A stretch of DNA of 64,000 nt from Caulobacter vibrioides (GTDB lineage: Bacteria > Pseudomonadota > Alphaproteobacteria > Caulobacterales > Caulobacteraceae). The position numbers and the translations under genes were made by a program. The stretch's first letter is position 1; each line of letters opens with the position of its first letter. Positions 7,030 to 17,376 of the stretch are shown here, piece by piece. Below the pieces are notes generated by a model, which did no database searches, had not been told where the DNA came from, and saw only the letters and a list, made by a program, of their open reading frames with translations. The stretch covers positions 124,001-188,000 of the forward strand of contig NZ_PJRR01000008.1 of assembly GCF_002858865.1 (NCBI RefSeq), read 5' to 3'.

Positions 7030-8886
7030 CTATTTCGCCGCTTCGATCTCCGCGCCGAGCCAAGCCGTGCGGAACGCCAGCTGCGCCTCGGTCGGCTTGA
7101 GATCGGCCCTTTCGAAGCGCACCACTTCCAGCGTCGGGTCGGCGGCGATGGTCAGCGGCGCCTCACGGACTTGCCCCCGCTGGATGAACTGCACGGTCGT
7201 CGCCTCGCCCGGCTTCAGGCGGTCCAGCGCATCGGTCCAGTCGCTCTCGTTGGCGAACACGAAGCGGCCGATGCTGACGATCCGGTCGCCGACCTCCACC
7301 CCGGCGCCGTAGAGCGGGCTGTTCGGAACGGGCGGCGCGTCGAGCAGCAGCTCCGAACCGTTCACCTTGACGCGCGCGGCGCCCAGCCAGGCCTTCTTGG
7401 GGGCCTTCTGGCGCAGCTTGAGCCCGGCCCGCTCCAGCAGCGGTGCGAAGTCCGGCAGGGCCGAGCCCTCGATGCTGGCCTTGAAGAAGGCGTCGGCGAA
7501 GGCCTGATCCCCGGTCGTCTTGGCCAGGGCGGCGCGGACGTCAGCGGGCGTGTAGGGCTTCTCGGTCGCGCCATGGGCGCGCCACATCTGCTTCATGAAG
7601 TCGTCGAGGCTGAGCGGCTTGTCGCGTCCGCGCAACTGCAGGTCCAAGGCCAGGCCGATCACCGCGCCGTACGGGTAGTACGAGGTGAAGATGTTCGGAT
7701 TGACCGGATCCAGCGCCGCAGCCGCATCGACGAACGGCGCGCGCAAACTCATCTCCTGCGGCGAGCCATAGAGCCGACCCGGACCGTTGACCACGCCGTT
7801 CAGCGTGCCGGAAAGACCGGTGAGGAACTCGTCCATCGTCGACTGCCCCGCGCGACGGATCAGCAGTGGGCCGTAGTACTGGGTGAAGCCTTCGGCGAGC
7901 CACAGGGACGGCGTCGGGTTGGCCTTGGTGAAGTCGAACGGCTCCAGCTCGGCCGGGCGGATGCGCTCGACGTTCCAGGCGTGGAACAGCTCGTGGCTGG
8001 CCGTGCCCAGCTGGCTGAAATTGCCCCGGAACAACGAGCGAGGCTGGCTGATGAAGGTGGAGTTGCGATGCTCCATGCCATCGCCGGTGATCTGCGGCAT
8101 GTAGTCGGCTATGAAGGTGTATTCGCCGTAGTCGAACTTGGGCAGTTCGCCGAACACCTTGATGTGCTCGGGCACGATGGCCTTCAGCTTCTCGGCGAAG
8201 GTGTCAGCATCCGCCTCCGTTCCCGTATGATGCAGGGCCAGGCGGAAGGTGTAGTCGCGCCCCTTGTCGGTCACCTTCCACTCGCGCACGGTCATGGCGC
8301 TGAGCTCGGTGGGGCTGTCCATGAAGTACTGCAGGTTTGGCGCCCAGAAGCTGTCGGGCTGACCCGTCACCGGAGGCAGCTGGGTGGCGATCTTCCAGCT
8401 GGGATCGGCGCGCTCGAAGCGAACGCGGATCGGCTTGTCGTCATAACCGACCGCCCACAGGAAGGTCGCCGGCATGTTCAGGTGAGCGTGGGTCGTATCG
8501 ATCTGCGAATAGGTCCCATCACCGCGATCGGCATAGAGGGTGTAGGTGACCTTCACCGTTCCATCGTGCCCCGAAACCGACCAGCCATAGGGCTCGGCGC
8601 GGTCGACCTTCAACGGCTTGCCCGCGCCGTCGACGGCGGTGACCTGATAGACGTTCTTGGCGAACTCATGGATCGCGTAACGCCCGGGCGACGACCGCGA
8701 CATCCGAAGTTGCAGGGCGCCCTTGGGGACCTTGCGGAACGTCGCCGTGATCCGGGCCTCGCGGTGCGTGGCGTTCGGGAAAGCCACTTCGTACTGCACA
8801 GGGGCTGCAGGCCCCGGGTCCTGCGCGGCCGCCGCGCTGGCCGTGGCCAAGGTCAAGGCCGAAAGGCCGAGCAGAAGCTTACGCAT
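7030..8886 (-). CDS. M61 (glycyl aminopeptidase) family peptidase with PDZ domain
   Basis: The 618-residue exported protein has a Sec signal peptide (about residues 1-21, ending SAAAAQ). The M61 N-terminal domain is followed by the zinc-peptidase motif HELFH (298-302) in ASHELFHAWNVERIRP, with the downstream glutamate helix in LWLAEGFTQYYG. A PDZ domain occupies about residues 490-600. M61 enzymes are periplasmic aminopeptidases with a preference for small N-terminal residues. Length and motif order are standard. It is monocistronic between the ftsZ terminator and the Zur-controlled unit. Confidence 0.93.
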   Translation of the reverse strand: MRKLLLGLSALTLATASAAAAQDPGPAAPVQYEVAFPNATHREARITATFRKVPKGALQLRMSRSSPGRYAIHEFAKNVYQVTAVDGAGKPLKVDRAEPYGWSVSGHDGTVKVTYTLYADRGDGTYSQIDTTHAHLNMPATFLWAVGYDDKPIRVRFERADPSWKIATQLPPVTGQPDSFWAPNLQYFMDSPTELSAMTVREWKVTDKGRDYTFRLALHHTGTEADADTFAEKLKAIVPEHIKVFGELPKFDYGEYTFIADYMPQITGDGMEHRNSTFISQPRSLFRGNFSQLGTASHELFHAWNVERIRPAELEPFDFTKANPTPSLWLAEGFTQYYGPLLIRRAGQSTMDEFLTGLSGTLNGVVNGPGRLYGSPQEMSLRAPFVDAAAALDPVNPNIFTSYYPYGAVIGLALDLQLRGRDKPLSLDDFMKQMWRAHGATEKPYTPADVRAALAKTTGDQAFADAFFKASIEGSALPDFAPLLERAGLKLRQKAPKKAWLGAARVKVNGSELLLDAPPVPNSPLYGAGVEVGDRIVSIGRFVFANESDWTDALDRLKPGEATTVQFIQRGQVREAPLTIAADPTLEVVRFERADLKPTEAQLAFRTAWLGAEIEAAK

Positions 8887-8950
8887 GATTTCCCCTCGCG
8901 ATCGCGGGGCGAACTGTGGCCAACCCCGGCGAGAGTCGCAAGGCGAGCAC

Positions 8951-8988
8951 CCAAAGCAAAACGCCCCGGGAGCAATCCCGGGGCGTTT
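8951..8988 (-). terminator. Intrinsic terminator after ftsZ
   Basis: The hairpin has perfect 13-bp arms AAACGCCCCGGGA / TCCCGGGGCGTTT (8959-8971 and 8976-8988) with a 4-nt loop. On the minus strand it is followed by TTTTGCTTT. It lies 20 nt beyond the ftsZ stop. Confidence 0.92.
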
Positions 8989-9008
8989 CGTCAGGTCTTG
9001 TCGGTCTT

Positions 9009-10535
<1,527 letters not shown>

Positions 10536-10637
10536 GGGACCCTCGCGTCCTTACGCCGAAATCGTCAAATTAGACCTCGGCGACACCCAATCGCCGGGGA
10601 TGCCTCGACGATCGTGTTAACAGAACAACCACCATCG

Positions 10638-10653
10638 TTAATCGGCGGTTAAC
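10638..10653. promoter_or_regulatory. CtrA box in the ftsZ promoter
   Basis: TTAATCGGCGGTTAAC is an exact TTAA-N7-TTAAC CtrA site, 103 nt before the ftsZ start. In C. crescentus CtrA is known to repress ftsZ in swarmer cells. Another TTAA half-site occurs around 10617-10620. Confidence 0.9.
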
Positions 10654-10663
10654 TGCATAATCT

Positions 10664-10720
10664 GAGTCGTGGTCCGGTCGAGCGGGACCGTTGGATAAAT
10701 TGTGGTCTATCAACAGAATC
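10664..10720. promoter_or_regulatory. Two CcrM GANTC methylation sites in the ftsZ promoter region
   Basis: GAGTC at 10664-10668 and GAATC at 10716-10720 are CcrM target sites just upstream of the CtrA box. In C. crescentus ftsZ transcription depends on GANTC methylation state, so these fit the known cell-cycle control. The rest of the gap (10536-10906) holds no open frame I can support. Confidence 0.75.
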
Positions 10721-10811
10721 CCCCAATGAACCAAAGGTCCTACGGGGATCCACAGGCGCGTGCGACCGAACGCCGCTGAGGCTCAAAACCTCCGTCTACA
10801 ACCGCTTCCAG

Positions 10812-10848
10812 GCAGCAAAAGGCCCGGTCAAGACGCTCGACCGGGCCC
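10812..10848 (-). terminator. Intrinsic terminator after ftsA
   Basis: Arms GGCCCGGTC (10821-10829) and GACCGGGCC (10839-10847) form a 9-bp stem. Read on the minus strand it is followed by TTTTGCTGCC. It lies about 60 nt beyond the ftsA stop and separates ftsA from ftsZ transcription. Confidence 0.8.
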
Positions 10849-10906
10849 TAAAAGTTAAACTGTAGTGTTACTCACGCTTTAAGACTTCGCGCGCTTTTGT
10901 CGCGGC

Positions 10907-12232
10907 TTAGAGATTGTCGCGCAGCCAGGCGGCCGCCTTGGCCATCGGGCTGGCGTTGGGGTCGATGGGACGCTTGCGAGCCACGCCGCCGGCCAGGGCC
11001 TTGGACGAGACCGCCTCGCGCGGGCCAAAGGCGGTACGGTGCAGGACGCCGGCGGCGGCGCAGAAGGCCGGGCCCGACGCGGCGTCGGCCAGATGCGGCA
11101 CCCGGCGCGGACGACCCAGGCGAACGGGACGGTCGAAGACGCGCACGGCCACTTCGCGCACGCCGGCCAGCTGGCTGGCGCCGCCGGTCAGCACGATGCC
11201 CGCGCCCGGCTCGACCGGCGCGCCCGAGGCCTTCAGGCGCTCGCGCAGCAGTTCCAGGGTCTCTTCGACGCGCGGCTGGATGATGCCCTTGAGCAAGCTG
11301 CGCGGCGCGATCACCGGACCCGCGCCCGGATCGTCGCCACGCGGCGGCGCCTCGATCATCTCGCGGTCCTCGTTGGCCGAGGCGATGGCGCTGCCATGCA
11401 GGGTCTTGATGCGCTCGGCGCCCACGACCGAGGTCTGCAGGCCGCGCGCGATGTCCTGGGTCACGTGACCGCCGCCGACAGCCAGGCTGTCGACGTGGCA
11501 GAGCGCGCCATTGTTGAACACCGCCACCGAGGTCGAGCCGCCGCCCATGTCGATGCAGACGGCGCCCAGATCCATCTCGTCCTCTTCCAGGGCCGCCAGG
11601 GCCGAGGCGAAGGGCGCAGCGACAATCCCCTCGAACGACAGGTGGGCGCGCTCCACGCAATGGGCCAGGGTGTGGAAGATGTTCTCGTTGACCGAAACGA
11701 CCAGCAGCTCCAGCCCCAGGGCGCGGCCGAACATGGCGCGGGGATCACGGATGCCCCGCTGACCGTCGACCGACCAGGCGATGGGCAGGAGGTGGATCGG
11801 CTTGCGGCCCGGAATGCGGACCTGGGCCAGGGCCGAGGCGATGGCGCGCGACAGGTCGCCGTCGCCGATCGGACGGGCGCCCAGCGAGACCTGGGTGTGC
11901 ACGCGATGGCTGGCCAGCTGGCCGCCGGCGGTGCAGACGCTGACGCCCTGGACGCTGACGCCGGCCACGGTCTCGGCGCGCTCCACGGCCTGGGCGATCG
12001 CCTGGGCGGCCTCGTCCAGATTGACGATCGCGCCGCCGCGCACGCCGCGCGACTGCACATAGCCCACACCCGCGGTCGTCAGAGTGCGGTTATCCCGGTG
12101 GACGCCGTCAGCCTTCATGATGAAGCACGTCACCTTCGACGCGCCCAGATCGACGGCCGCGATGGCGGGCTGGCGCACGAGCGTCGCCTTCAGGCCTTCA
12201 CGGGCCTGTTTCCGATCCTCCATTCGCGACAT
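10907..12232 (-). CDS. ftsA: Cell-division protein FtsA
   Basis: FtsA is the actin-like ATPase that tethers FtsZ to the membrane. The 441-residue product has the phosphate-1 motif AAVDLGASKVTCF near residue 30, the SHS2/1C insert following it, the phosphate-2 region DMGGGSTSVAVF, the adenosine motif VLTGGASQL, and a C-terminal amphipathic helix ending AKAAAWLRDNL for membrane attachment. A GTG four codons upstream is in frame, but GAGGTGG lies about 8 nt before the ATG at 12230-12232, so that ATG is chosen. It lies 30 nt after ftsQ, with which it should be cotranscribed. Confidence 0.97.
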   Translation of the reverse strand: MSRMEDRKQAREGLKATLVRQPAIAAVDLGASKVTCFIMKADGVHRDNRTLTTAGVGYVQSRGVRGGAIVNLDEAAQAIAQAVERAETVAGVSVQGVSVCTAGGQLASHRVHTQVSLGARPIGDGDLSRAIASALAQVRIPGRKPIHLLPIAWSVDGQRGIRDPRAMFGRALGLELLVVSVNENIFHTLAHCVERAHLSFEGIVAAPFASALAALEEDEMDLGAVCIDMGGGSTSVAVFNNGALCHVDSLAVGGGHVTQDIARGLQTSVVGAERIKTLHGSAIASANEDREMIEAPPRGDDPGAGPVIAPRSLLKGIIQPRVEETLELLRERLKASGAPVEPGAGIVLTGGASQLAGVREVAVRVFDRPVRLGRPRRVPHLADAASGPAFCAAAGVLHRTAFGPREAVSSKALAGGVARKRPIDPNASPMAKAAAWLRDNL

Positions 12233-12262
12233 CGCTATTGCCACCTCAGCCCATCACGTCAC

Positions 12263-13171
12263 TTACGCCCCGTCAGCCGCAGGCTGCCCGGGCAGCACCG
12301 CGTCGCGGGGTCTCACAGCCACCATTTCGGGGTCGCGCAGATCAATCCGCGCAAAACCCATGTCCAGGATTCGCTGCCTTTGGTCGAGCTGATCCAATTG
12401 AATCAGCGCGGATTCTTCGTCGATGGCCGGCAGCTGGATCAGCGAGCCGTCCTTCAGCCGCAGGTCCCAGCGGCGCTCGTCCACCCGGACCATCGCTTCC
12501 AGCCGGTCACGCAGGCGCGGACGCGAGGCGACGGCCGGCAGGATCAGGCCGGCGGCCTGATCGGCGCCCTGCCCCACCACCAGCGGCAGCTGCGGGAACC
12601 GCGCCGGATCGGCCTCGGTGATGACCTGACCCTCGCTGTCGATGACCTTCATGCGGCCGTGATTCTGCCAGACCGCCAGAGCCGGCCGTTCCTCAACCGC
12701 GATCAGCACGGTGTCGGGCAGCATGCGCACGACCTTGGCGTCCTTGACCCAGCCCACGCCCTGGACGCGGTCCCGCACGTCGGCGAGGTCCATGCCCAGG
12801 GTCGGCTGGTCCAGGTACAGGCCCGAAGCCTTGAGGATATCGGCCTGGGCGGTCGCCGAGGCGCCGCGGATATGGACGGTCTTCAGCCTGAAGCCGGCGG
12901 AGGCGAAGGTGTTGTCGACGCCGCGGACCATGGACGCGCCGAGGCGCTCGGCGCGATGGCCGGTCGCGAGCATCACCACAAGACCAAGACCCAGGGCCGC
13001 GCCGGCCACGCTGAGGGCCACCGTGGGCGACAGGCCCACGCCGCGCGCGGCGTGCAGCTTCGCAGCCGGCTGCGCCTTGCGGGGCGCCGGCTTACCTTTA
13101 CTCGGACTTGCGGGCGCTTCGGCCCGGGGTCGCCTAGGCTTAGGCGGTCCCCCCCGCACTACAGCGGGCAT
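12263..13171 (-). CDS. ftsQ: Cell-division protein FtsQ
   Basis: The 302-residue bitopic inner-membrane protein of the divisome links the FtsZ ring to the septal synthases. A basic, proline-rich cytoplasmic tail (residues 1-45) is followed by one transmembrane helix (about 48-70), a POTRA domain starting near [12 protein letters not shown], and the FtsQ beta domain. Its first 32 nt overlap the end of ddl. A promoter for ftsQA inside ddl is known in C. crescentus, and a one-mismatch CtrA site lies at 13299-13314. Confidence 0.96.
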   Translation of the reverse strand: MPAVVRGGPPKPRRPRAEAPASPSKGKPAPRKAQPAAKLHAARGVGLSPTVALSVAGAALGLGLVVMLATGHRAERLGASMVRGVDNTFASAGFRLKTVHIRGASATAQADILKASGLYLDQPTLGMDLADVRDRVQGVGWVKDAKVVRMLPDTVLIAVEERPALAVWQNHGRMKVIDSEGQVITEADPARFPQLPLVVGQGADQAAGLILPAVASRPRLRDRLEAMVRVDERRWDLRLKDGSLIQLPAIDEESALIQLDQLDQRQRILDMGFARIDLRDPEMVAVRPRDAVLPGQPAADGA

Positions 13172-14114
13172 AAGCGTCCTCCACGATCCACAAAACTAAC
13201 TGGTCAAACGGGATCCCGACGTGGTCGGCCTGCTCGGGAGCGAGCGAGGTCGGCGTCATGCCAGGCTGCGTGTTGACCTCTAGAAGGACCAGAAGGTCGT
13301 TAATGTCGTCATAACGGAAGTCCGACCGGGTTACCCCTCGGCAACCAAGAGCGGTATGGGCCAGCTCGGCCATCCGCATGGCGCGATCCCTTACAGCATT
13401 GGGGATTGGGGCCGGGAGGACGTGGATTGAACCGCCTTCAGAGTACTTGGCTTCGTAGTCGTAAAAACCTGTGGATGCACGGATATCGGTCACCGCCAGC
13501 GCTCTGGGACCATTTGACTCACCCAGAACGGCGACCGCCAGCTCCATCCCCTGGATGTAGGGTTCGACCATGACTTCCTCGCCAAAGGTCCAGGACGGCG
13601 CGCCGACCTCCTCGGGCGGACGATTGGCGCCTTCCTTGATGATGAAGACGCCCACCGACGAGCCTTCGGCGTTCGGCTTCACGACATAGGGGGGCTGCAG
13701 CACATGGTCGCGTGCGACATCGTGTCGGTTGAAGAGCCCCCCGCCCGGCACCGTGACGCCGGCCGCGGCCAGCACAGCCTTGGCCTTGGCCTTGTCCATC
13801 GCCAGGGCCGAGGCCAGCACGCCTGAGTGGGTGTAGGGCAGCTTCAGCGTCTCCAGCACGCCCTGGACGCAGCCGTCCTCGCCCCATTCGCCGTGCAAAG
13901 CGTTGAAGACCATGTCCGGCTTGGTCGCCGTCAGCACCTGGGCCACATCCGGGCCTGGATCAATGCGGGAGACCTTGGCGCCCAGCCGCTCCAGCGCCTC
14001 GGCGCAGGCCGCGCCCGACACCAGACTGACCTTGCGTTCCGACGAGGGGCCGCCGAGCAGGACGGCGATGTGGCGGCCGGCCAAAGGGGCGTCAGCTTGG
14101 GGCTGCTGGGTCAT
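13140..14114 (-). CDS. ddl: D-alanine--D-alanine ligase
   Basis: The 324-residue ATP-grasp ligase makes D-Ala-D-Ala for the peptidoglycan pentapeptide. Visible motifs are the N-terminal [27 protein letters not shown], the ATP-grasp segments [14 protein letters not shown] and [14 protein letters not shown], and the C-terminal [12 protein letters not shown] metal site. The 3' part has more AT-rich codons than its neighbours, as expected if it also holds regulatory DNA for ftsQA. It is separated from the upstream M28 peptidase by a 222-bp gap containing a family-A repeat. Confidence 0.97.
   Translation of the reverse strand: MTQQPQADAPLAGRHIAVLLGGPSSERKVSLVSGAACAEALERLGAKVSRIDPGPDVAQVLTATKPDMVFNALHGEWGEDGCVQGVLETLKLPYTHSGVLASALAMDKAKAKAVLAAAGVTVPGGGLFNRHDVARDHVLQPPYVVKPNAEGSSVGVFIIKEGANRPPEEVGAPSWTFGEEVMVEPYIQGMELAVAVLGESNGPRALAVTDIRASTGFYDYEAKYSEGGSIHVLPAPIPNAVRDRAMRMAELAHTALGCRGVTRSDFRYDDINDLLVLLEVNTQPGMTPTSLAPEQADHVGIPFDQLVLWIVEDAYARCSAGGTA
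13299..13314 (-). promoter_or_regulatory. Candidate CtrA site for ftsQA inside ddl
   Basis: On the minus strand TTATGACGACATTAAC matches TTAA-N7-TTAAC with a single mismatch. It lies about 130 nt before the ftsQ start, within ddl coding sequence. CtrA-dependent ftsQA transcription is known in C. crescentus; assigning it to this site is inference. Confidence 0.45.
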
Positions 14115-14205
14115 TTTCCGGGAGACTCTTTGGAAGGCTGTGACGTTCAGCCACTCCTAGTCAGCCCGAGCGCGCCTGCCAACCGCAAGACGCTGAACCA
14201 AGTCA

Positions 14206-14314
14206 TGTCATCCCGGCCAAGCGCGAAGCGCGCAGAGCCGGGACCCAGGGGCCACCGCATTGCCGTTGGCCCCTGGGTCCCGGACAGCCTCTCCGAGGCT
14301 TCCGGGATGACACC
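14206..14314. repeat. Palindromic intergenic repeat, family A, copy 2
   Basis: TGTCATCCCGG at the left and CCGGGATGACA at the right, with inner arms GGGACCCAGGGGCC / GGCCCCTGGGTCCC, form a long perfect-looking stem. It lies in the 14115-14336 gap between ddl and the M28 peptidase gene, where there is no other feature. Confidence 0.85.
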
Positions 14315-14336
14315 AGTTTGGAACCTAGACCGACGC

Positions 14337-15734
14337 CTACTTCGCCGCCGGAGCCGCCGGCTTCAGCGCGCGGAAGTCGACGTCGCTGTCGGCCACCAGA
14401 TAGACCAGCGAGGTCCAGGCCGCGACGTTCTGGGCCAGTTCGGCGGGGCGAACCTTGTCCAGCGTGTCGTCCATGGTGTGGTGGTAGTCGAAGTAGCGGC
14501 TGGCGTCCTGGTTCAGGTTGATGACCGGCACCCCGGCCCGCTCGATCCCGGCGACGTCCGCGCCCGCGCCGGCGGCGGGGGTGCGATCGACATAGATCTT
14601 CAGCGGGGCCAGCACGCTGGCGGCGGCCTTGACCACCGGATGGTCCAGCGAGCCCGCTGGAACCTGCAGGCTGTAGATGCGGTCCGCGCCCGTGTCGCTC
14701 TCGCCGGCCAGCACCATGTTAGACAAGGCGTCCTTGTTCGCCGCCAGATAGGCCTCGGACGACCCGCCGCTCTCTTCGGAGCCCCACATCACCACGCGGA
14801 TCGTGCGCTTGGGACGCTTGGGCAGGTCGCCGATCAGCTTGGCCGCCGCCGTGGTGATGGCGATGCCGGTGGCGTCGTCCAGGGCGCCGGTGCCGACGTC
14901 CCAGCTGTCCAGGTGGCCGCCGATGACGATGACCTCGTCCGGCTTCTCCGAGCCCTTGATGTCGCCCGAGATGTTCCAGGCCACGTTGTTAGGATTGACG
15001 CTCGACTCCAGCTTGAGCTTCACCCGCATCGGGACCTTGCGCGCGGCCAGACGCTCCAACTGCTCGGCCTCGGGAACGCCGATCGCAGCGGCCGGGATGG
15101 TCACCACACCCTCGCCGCTGGCGGTGCCGCCGGTGTGCGGAACGGTGGAGTCGGACGTCGAGATCGAGCGGATCAGCATGGCGACCGCGCCACGCTTGGC
15201 GGCCTCAACCGGGCCGATCCGGCGCGAGACGCCCGCCGCGCCATAGCCGGCGCCGTTCTGGGTGCGGACCATCGGCTGGGTGATCACCACGATCTTGCCC
15301 TTCAGCGCGCCGTCCGGCGCGGCCATCATGTCGGCGACGGTCTTGAACAGCGCGACCTCGGCCTCGATGCCGCCGGCCGGCGTCGACACCGTGCGGCCCA
15401 GACCCACCGCGCCCAGCTTCATGGCGTAGGGTGCGACCAGCTCGGCGCTCTCCTCGCCCCGGCTCCAAGAGGGCTTGGCGAACTCATCGACCTTGATGTT
15501 GGTGAAGCCCAGCGCCTTGAACTTGGCGACCGACCAGTCCTTCGCCTTGGCCATGGCCGGCGAGCCGACGAGGCGCGGGCCGATATTGGTGGTCAGGTCC
15601 TCGGTGATGTCCCAGGCCAGATAGTCGCGCAGGGCCTTGTCCCGCAGCGCTTCGGCGGTCTTGAGGTCCTGGGCGTGCGCAGCGCTGCAAACAAGAGCGA
15701 AGGCGGCGGAAGCAATCAACAGACGACGGAACAT
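14337..15734 (-). CDS. M28-family exported zinc peptidase with PA domain
   Basis: The roughly 465-residue protein has a Sec signal peptide (about residues 1-22, ending CSAAHA), a protease-associated (PA) insert in the middle (ALKGKIVVITQPM region), and an M28 catalytic domain. Zinc ligands are visible in GGHLDSWDVG, ALDDATG, WGSEESGG, GESDTGAD and the C-terminal YHHTMDDT. It probably acts as a periplasmic aminopeptidase or carboxypeptidase (Q-type). A TTG two codons upstream is possible, but the ATG at 15732-15734, with GGGAGA 10 nt before it, is preferred. It splits the dcw cluster between murB and ddl and has no obvious role in cell-wall synthesis. Confidence 0.9.
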   Translation of the reverse strand: MFRRLLIASAAFALVCSAAHAQDLKTAEALRDKALRDYLAWDITEDLTTNIGPRLVGSPAMAKAKDWSVAKFKALGFTNIKVDEFAKPSWSRGEESAELVAPYAMKLGAVGLGRTVSTPAGGIEAEVALFKTVADMMAAPDGALKGKIVVITQPMVRTQNGAGYGAAGVSRRIGPVEAAKRGAVAMLIRSISTSDSTVPHTGGTASGEGVVTIPAAAIGVPEAEQLERLAARKVPMRVKLKLESSVNPNNVAWNISGDIKGSEKPDEVIVIGGHLDSWDVGTGALDDATGIAITTAAAKLIGDLPKRPKRTIRVVMWGSEESGGSSEAYLAANKDALSNMVLAGESDTGADRIYSLQVPAGSLDHPVVKAAASVLAPLKIYVDRTPAAGAGADVAGIERAGVPVINLNQDASRYFDYHHTMDDTLDKVRPAELAQNVAAWTSLVYLVADSDVDFRALKPAAPAAK

Positions 15735-15838
15735 GTGCAAGGTGTCTCCCCAAAGGCGGGCGAGTCATAACACCGGTTCGGGCCAGGGGGAGTCAGCAAT
15801 GGGGCTGGGGGGCGATGGAGGCACCACGCGCTGCTCAT

Positions 15839-15952
15839 AATCCTCCCCCAGAGGGGGAGGTGGTCCGAAGGACCGGTGGGGGAAGAAGCAGGCTTGGTCG
15901 AACTTCCCCCTCCGTCCGCTTCGCGGACACCTCCCCCGCTAGGGGGAGGATT
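15839..15952. repeat. Palindromic intergenic repeat, family B, copy 1
   Basis: AATCCTCCCCCAG at the left and GGGGGAGGATT at the right enclose further complementary blocks (GGGGGAGGTGGTCC, CTTCGCGGACACCTCCCCC). A related copy lies at 40748-40864. It fills most of the gap between murB and the M28 gene. Confidence 0.8.
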
Positions 15953-15958
15953 GGGTCA

Positions 15959-16864
15959 CTACCCCGCCCGTCCGATCCGCTTGATTTCCCAGTCGAGCTG
16001 GACGCCGGTCTTGGCCAGGACGTCGGCGCGCACGGCCTCGCCCAGGCCCTCGAGATCCGCCGCCGTGGCTTCGCCGGCGTTGATCAGGAAGTTGCAGTGC
16101 AGAGGCGAGAACATCGCCCCACCGAACGGTTTCCCGCGCCAGCCGGCCTCGTCGACCAGCTTCCAGGACGAGTGCCCCGGCGGGTTCTTGAAGGTCGAGC
16201 CGCCGGTCTTTTCGCGGATCGGCTGGGTGGTCTCGCGGCGCGCGGTGATCTCGGCCATGCGGGCCTTGATCGCCTCGGGTTCGTCGGGCGTTCCTTCGAA
16301 GATCGCGTCCAGCACGATCACCGGCTCGCCGTCCTGCAGGGCGCTGTGGCGATACGTGTAGTGCAGGTCCTCGACGCTGAGTTCGCGCACGACGCCGGCG
16401 CGGTCCATCACGCGCACCGACTTGACCACATTGACCGTCTCGGCGCCGTAGCAGCCGGCGTTCATAATCACCGCGCCGCCGATCGTGCCGGGCACGCCGA
16501 CATAGAACTCCAGCCCCGCGATGCCGGCCTCCGCCGCCTTGCGGGCCAGGATGGCGTCGGGCACGGCGCTGCCGGCCTTGATGCGGTTGTCGCCCAGGGC
16601 CTCGACCCCGTTGAAGCCCTTGCCCAGACGGATGACCACCCCGTCGACGCCGCCGTCGCGGACCAGCAGGTTCGACCCCACGCCGATGGCCATCACCGGC
16701 ACGCTGGGATCCAGGCTTTTAAGGAAGTCCGACAGGTCCTGCTCGTCAGCCGGCAGGAACACCACGTCGGCCGGACCGCCGACACGGAACCAGGTGAACG
16801 GCGCCAGCGGCTCGTCGATCAGCAGCTTGCCGCGGACAGTCGGGAGTTGGGTCTTCCAGGTCAT
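15959..16864 (-). CDS. murB: UDP-N-acetylenolpyruvoylglucosamine reductase MurB
   Basis: The 301-residue FAD enzyme reduces UDP-GlcNAc-enolpyruvate to UDP-MurNAc. Type-II MurB features are present: [11 protein letters not shown], the FAD-binding [45 protein letters not shown], and the catalytic-region GSTFKNPPG and HCNFLINAG. Its ATG overlaps the stop of the DMP19-like gene by 4 nt (ATGA), so its translation is coupled to that inserted gene. Confidence 0.98.
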   Translation of the reverse strand: MTWKTQLPTVRGKLLIDEPLAPFTWFRVGGPADVVFLPADEQDLSDFLKSLDPSVPVMAIGVGSNLLVRDGGVDGVVIRLGKGFNGVEALGDNRIKAGSAVPDAILARKAAEAGIAGLEFYVGVPGTIGGAVIMNAGCYGAETVNVVKSVRVMDRAGVVRELSVEDLHYTYRHSALQDGEPVIVLDAIFEGTPDEPEAIKARMAEITARRETTQPIREKTGGSTFKNPPGHSSWKLVDEAGWRGKPFGGAMFSPLHCNFLINAGEATAADLEGLGEAVRADVLAKTGVQLDWEIKRIGRAG

Positions 16865-17376
16865 TGCGTTGGCCGGCTGTGTTGTTGCGCGAAGAAGTCC
16901 GCAGCGGCATCAAAACCGCCAGCCTCGTTCGCCATCAAATCCCAAAACCTACTGTCGGCCGAGCACACGTCGCATTCAGGTCCATGATCCACGCCGTGCG
17001 CTTCTTCGAAGGCATCCAAGGCGTCGTTGCGCTCATCGCGATCTCGCGGATAGCTCGGCCCCAACCATGCCATAGCTTCTTCCACCAGATCCGCTGAGCG
17101 CGGCATTCCGATGGCCCTGAAGCCCGCTACAGCTTCCGGCGCAAGCACGCCGGTTGAGTTCGAAAAGAACTGGGAGAAACCACCATTATGAACCTCGCTC
17201 TGTAGCCAGTGCGTGGCGAGAAGATGTTTCGACGGCGTCGGCACAGCTGAAAATCCGGCGAGAAACACTTCCGGTCCGTCATAGATGCTGACCGCATCCC
17301 AGTACGGATCAACGAGCGCCCAGTATCTTGGGGGCTGCTTCCTTCGAAGCGATGCCAACCAGGTCTTCCAGCTCAC
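16861..17376 (-). CDS. DMP19/DUF4375-family protein inserted between murC and murB
   Basis: The 171-residue acidic protein carries the DMP19 (DUF4375) signature [16 protein letters not shown] followed by an NSTG segment, then the [18 protein letters not shown] helix. In Neisseria, DMP19 is a DNA-mimic protein that binds a transcription regulator and HU; most homologues are uncharacterised. Both ends overlap neighbours by 4 nt: its GTG start overlaps the murC stop, and its TGA overlaps the murB start, so it is embedded in a cotranslated unit. Base composition is visibly less GC-rich than the mur genes. Its first codons, MSWKTWL, resemble the murB start MTWKTQL. A cell-wall role is not shown. 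Confidence 0.85.
   Translation of the reverse strand: MSWKTWLASLRRKQPPRYWALVDPYWDAVSIYDGPEVFLAGFSAVPTPSKHLLATHWLQSEVHNGGFSQFFSNSTGVLAPEAVAGFRAIGMPRSADLVEEAMAWLGPSYPRDRDERNDALDAFEEAHGVDHGPECDVCSADSRFWDLMANEAGGFDAAADFFAQQHSRPTQ

Noticed and set aside
11039..13276. Plus-strand frame of 745 codons over ftsA and ftsQ
   Set aside because: It is antisense to recognised genes, with His/Arg/Asp-rich low-complexity composition and no motif.
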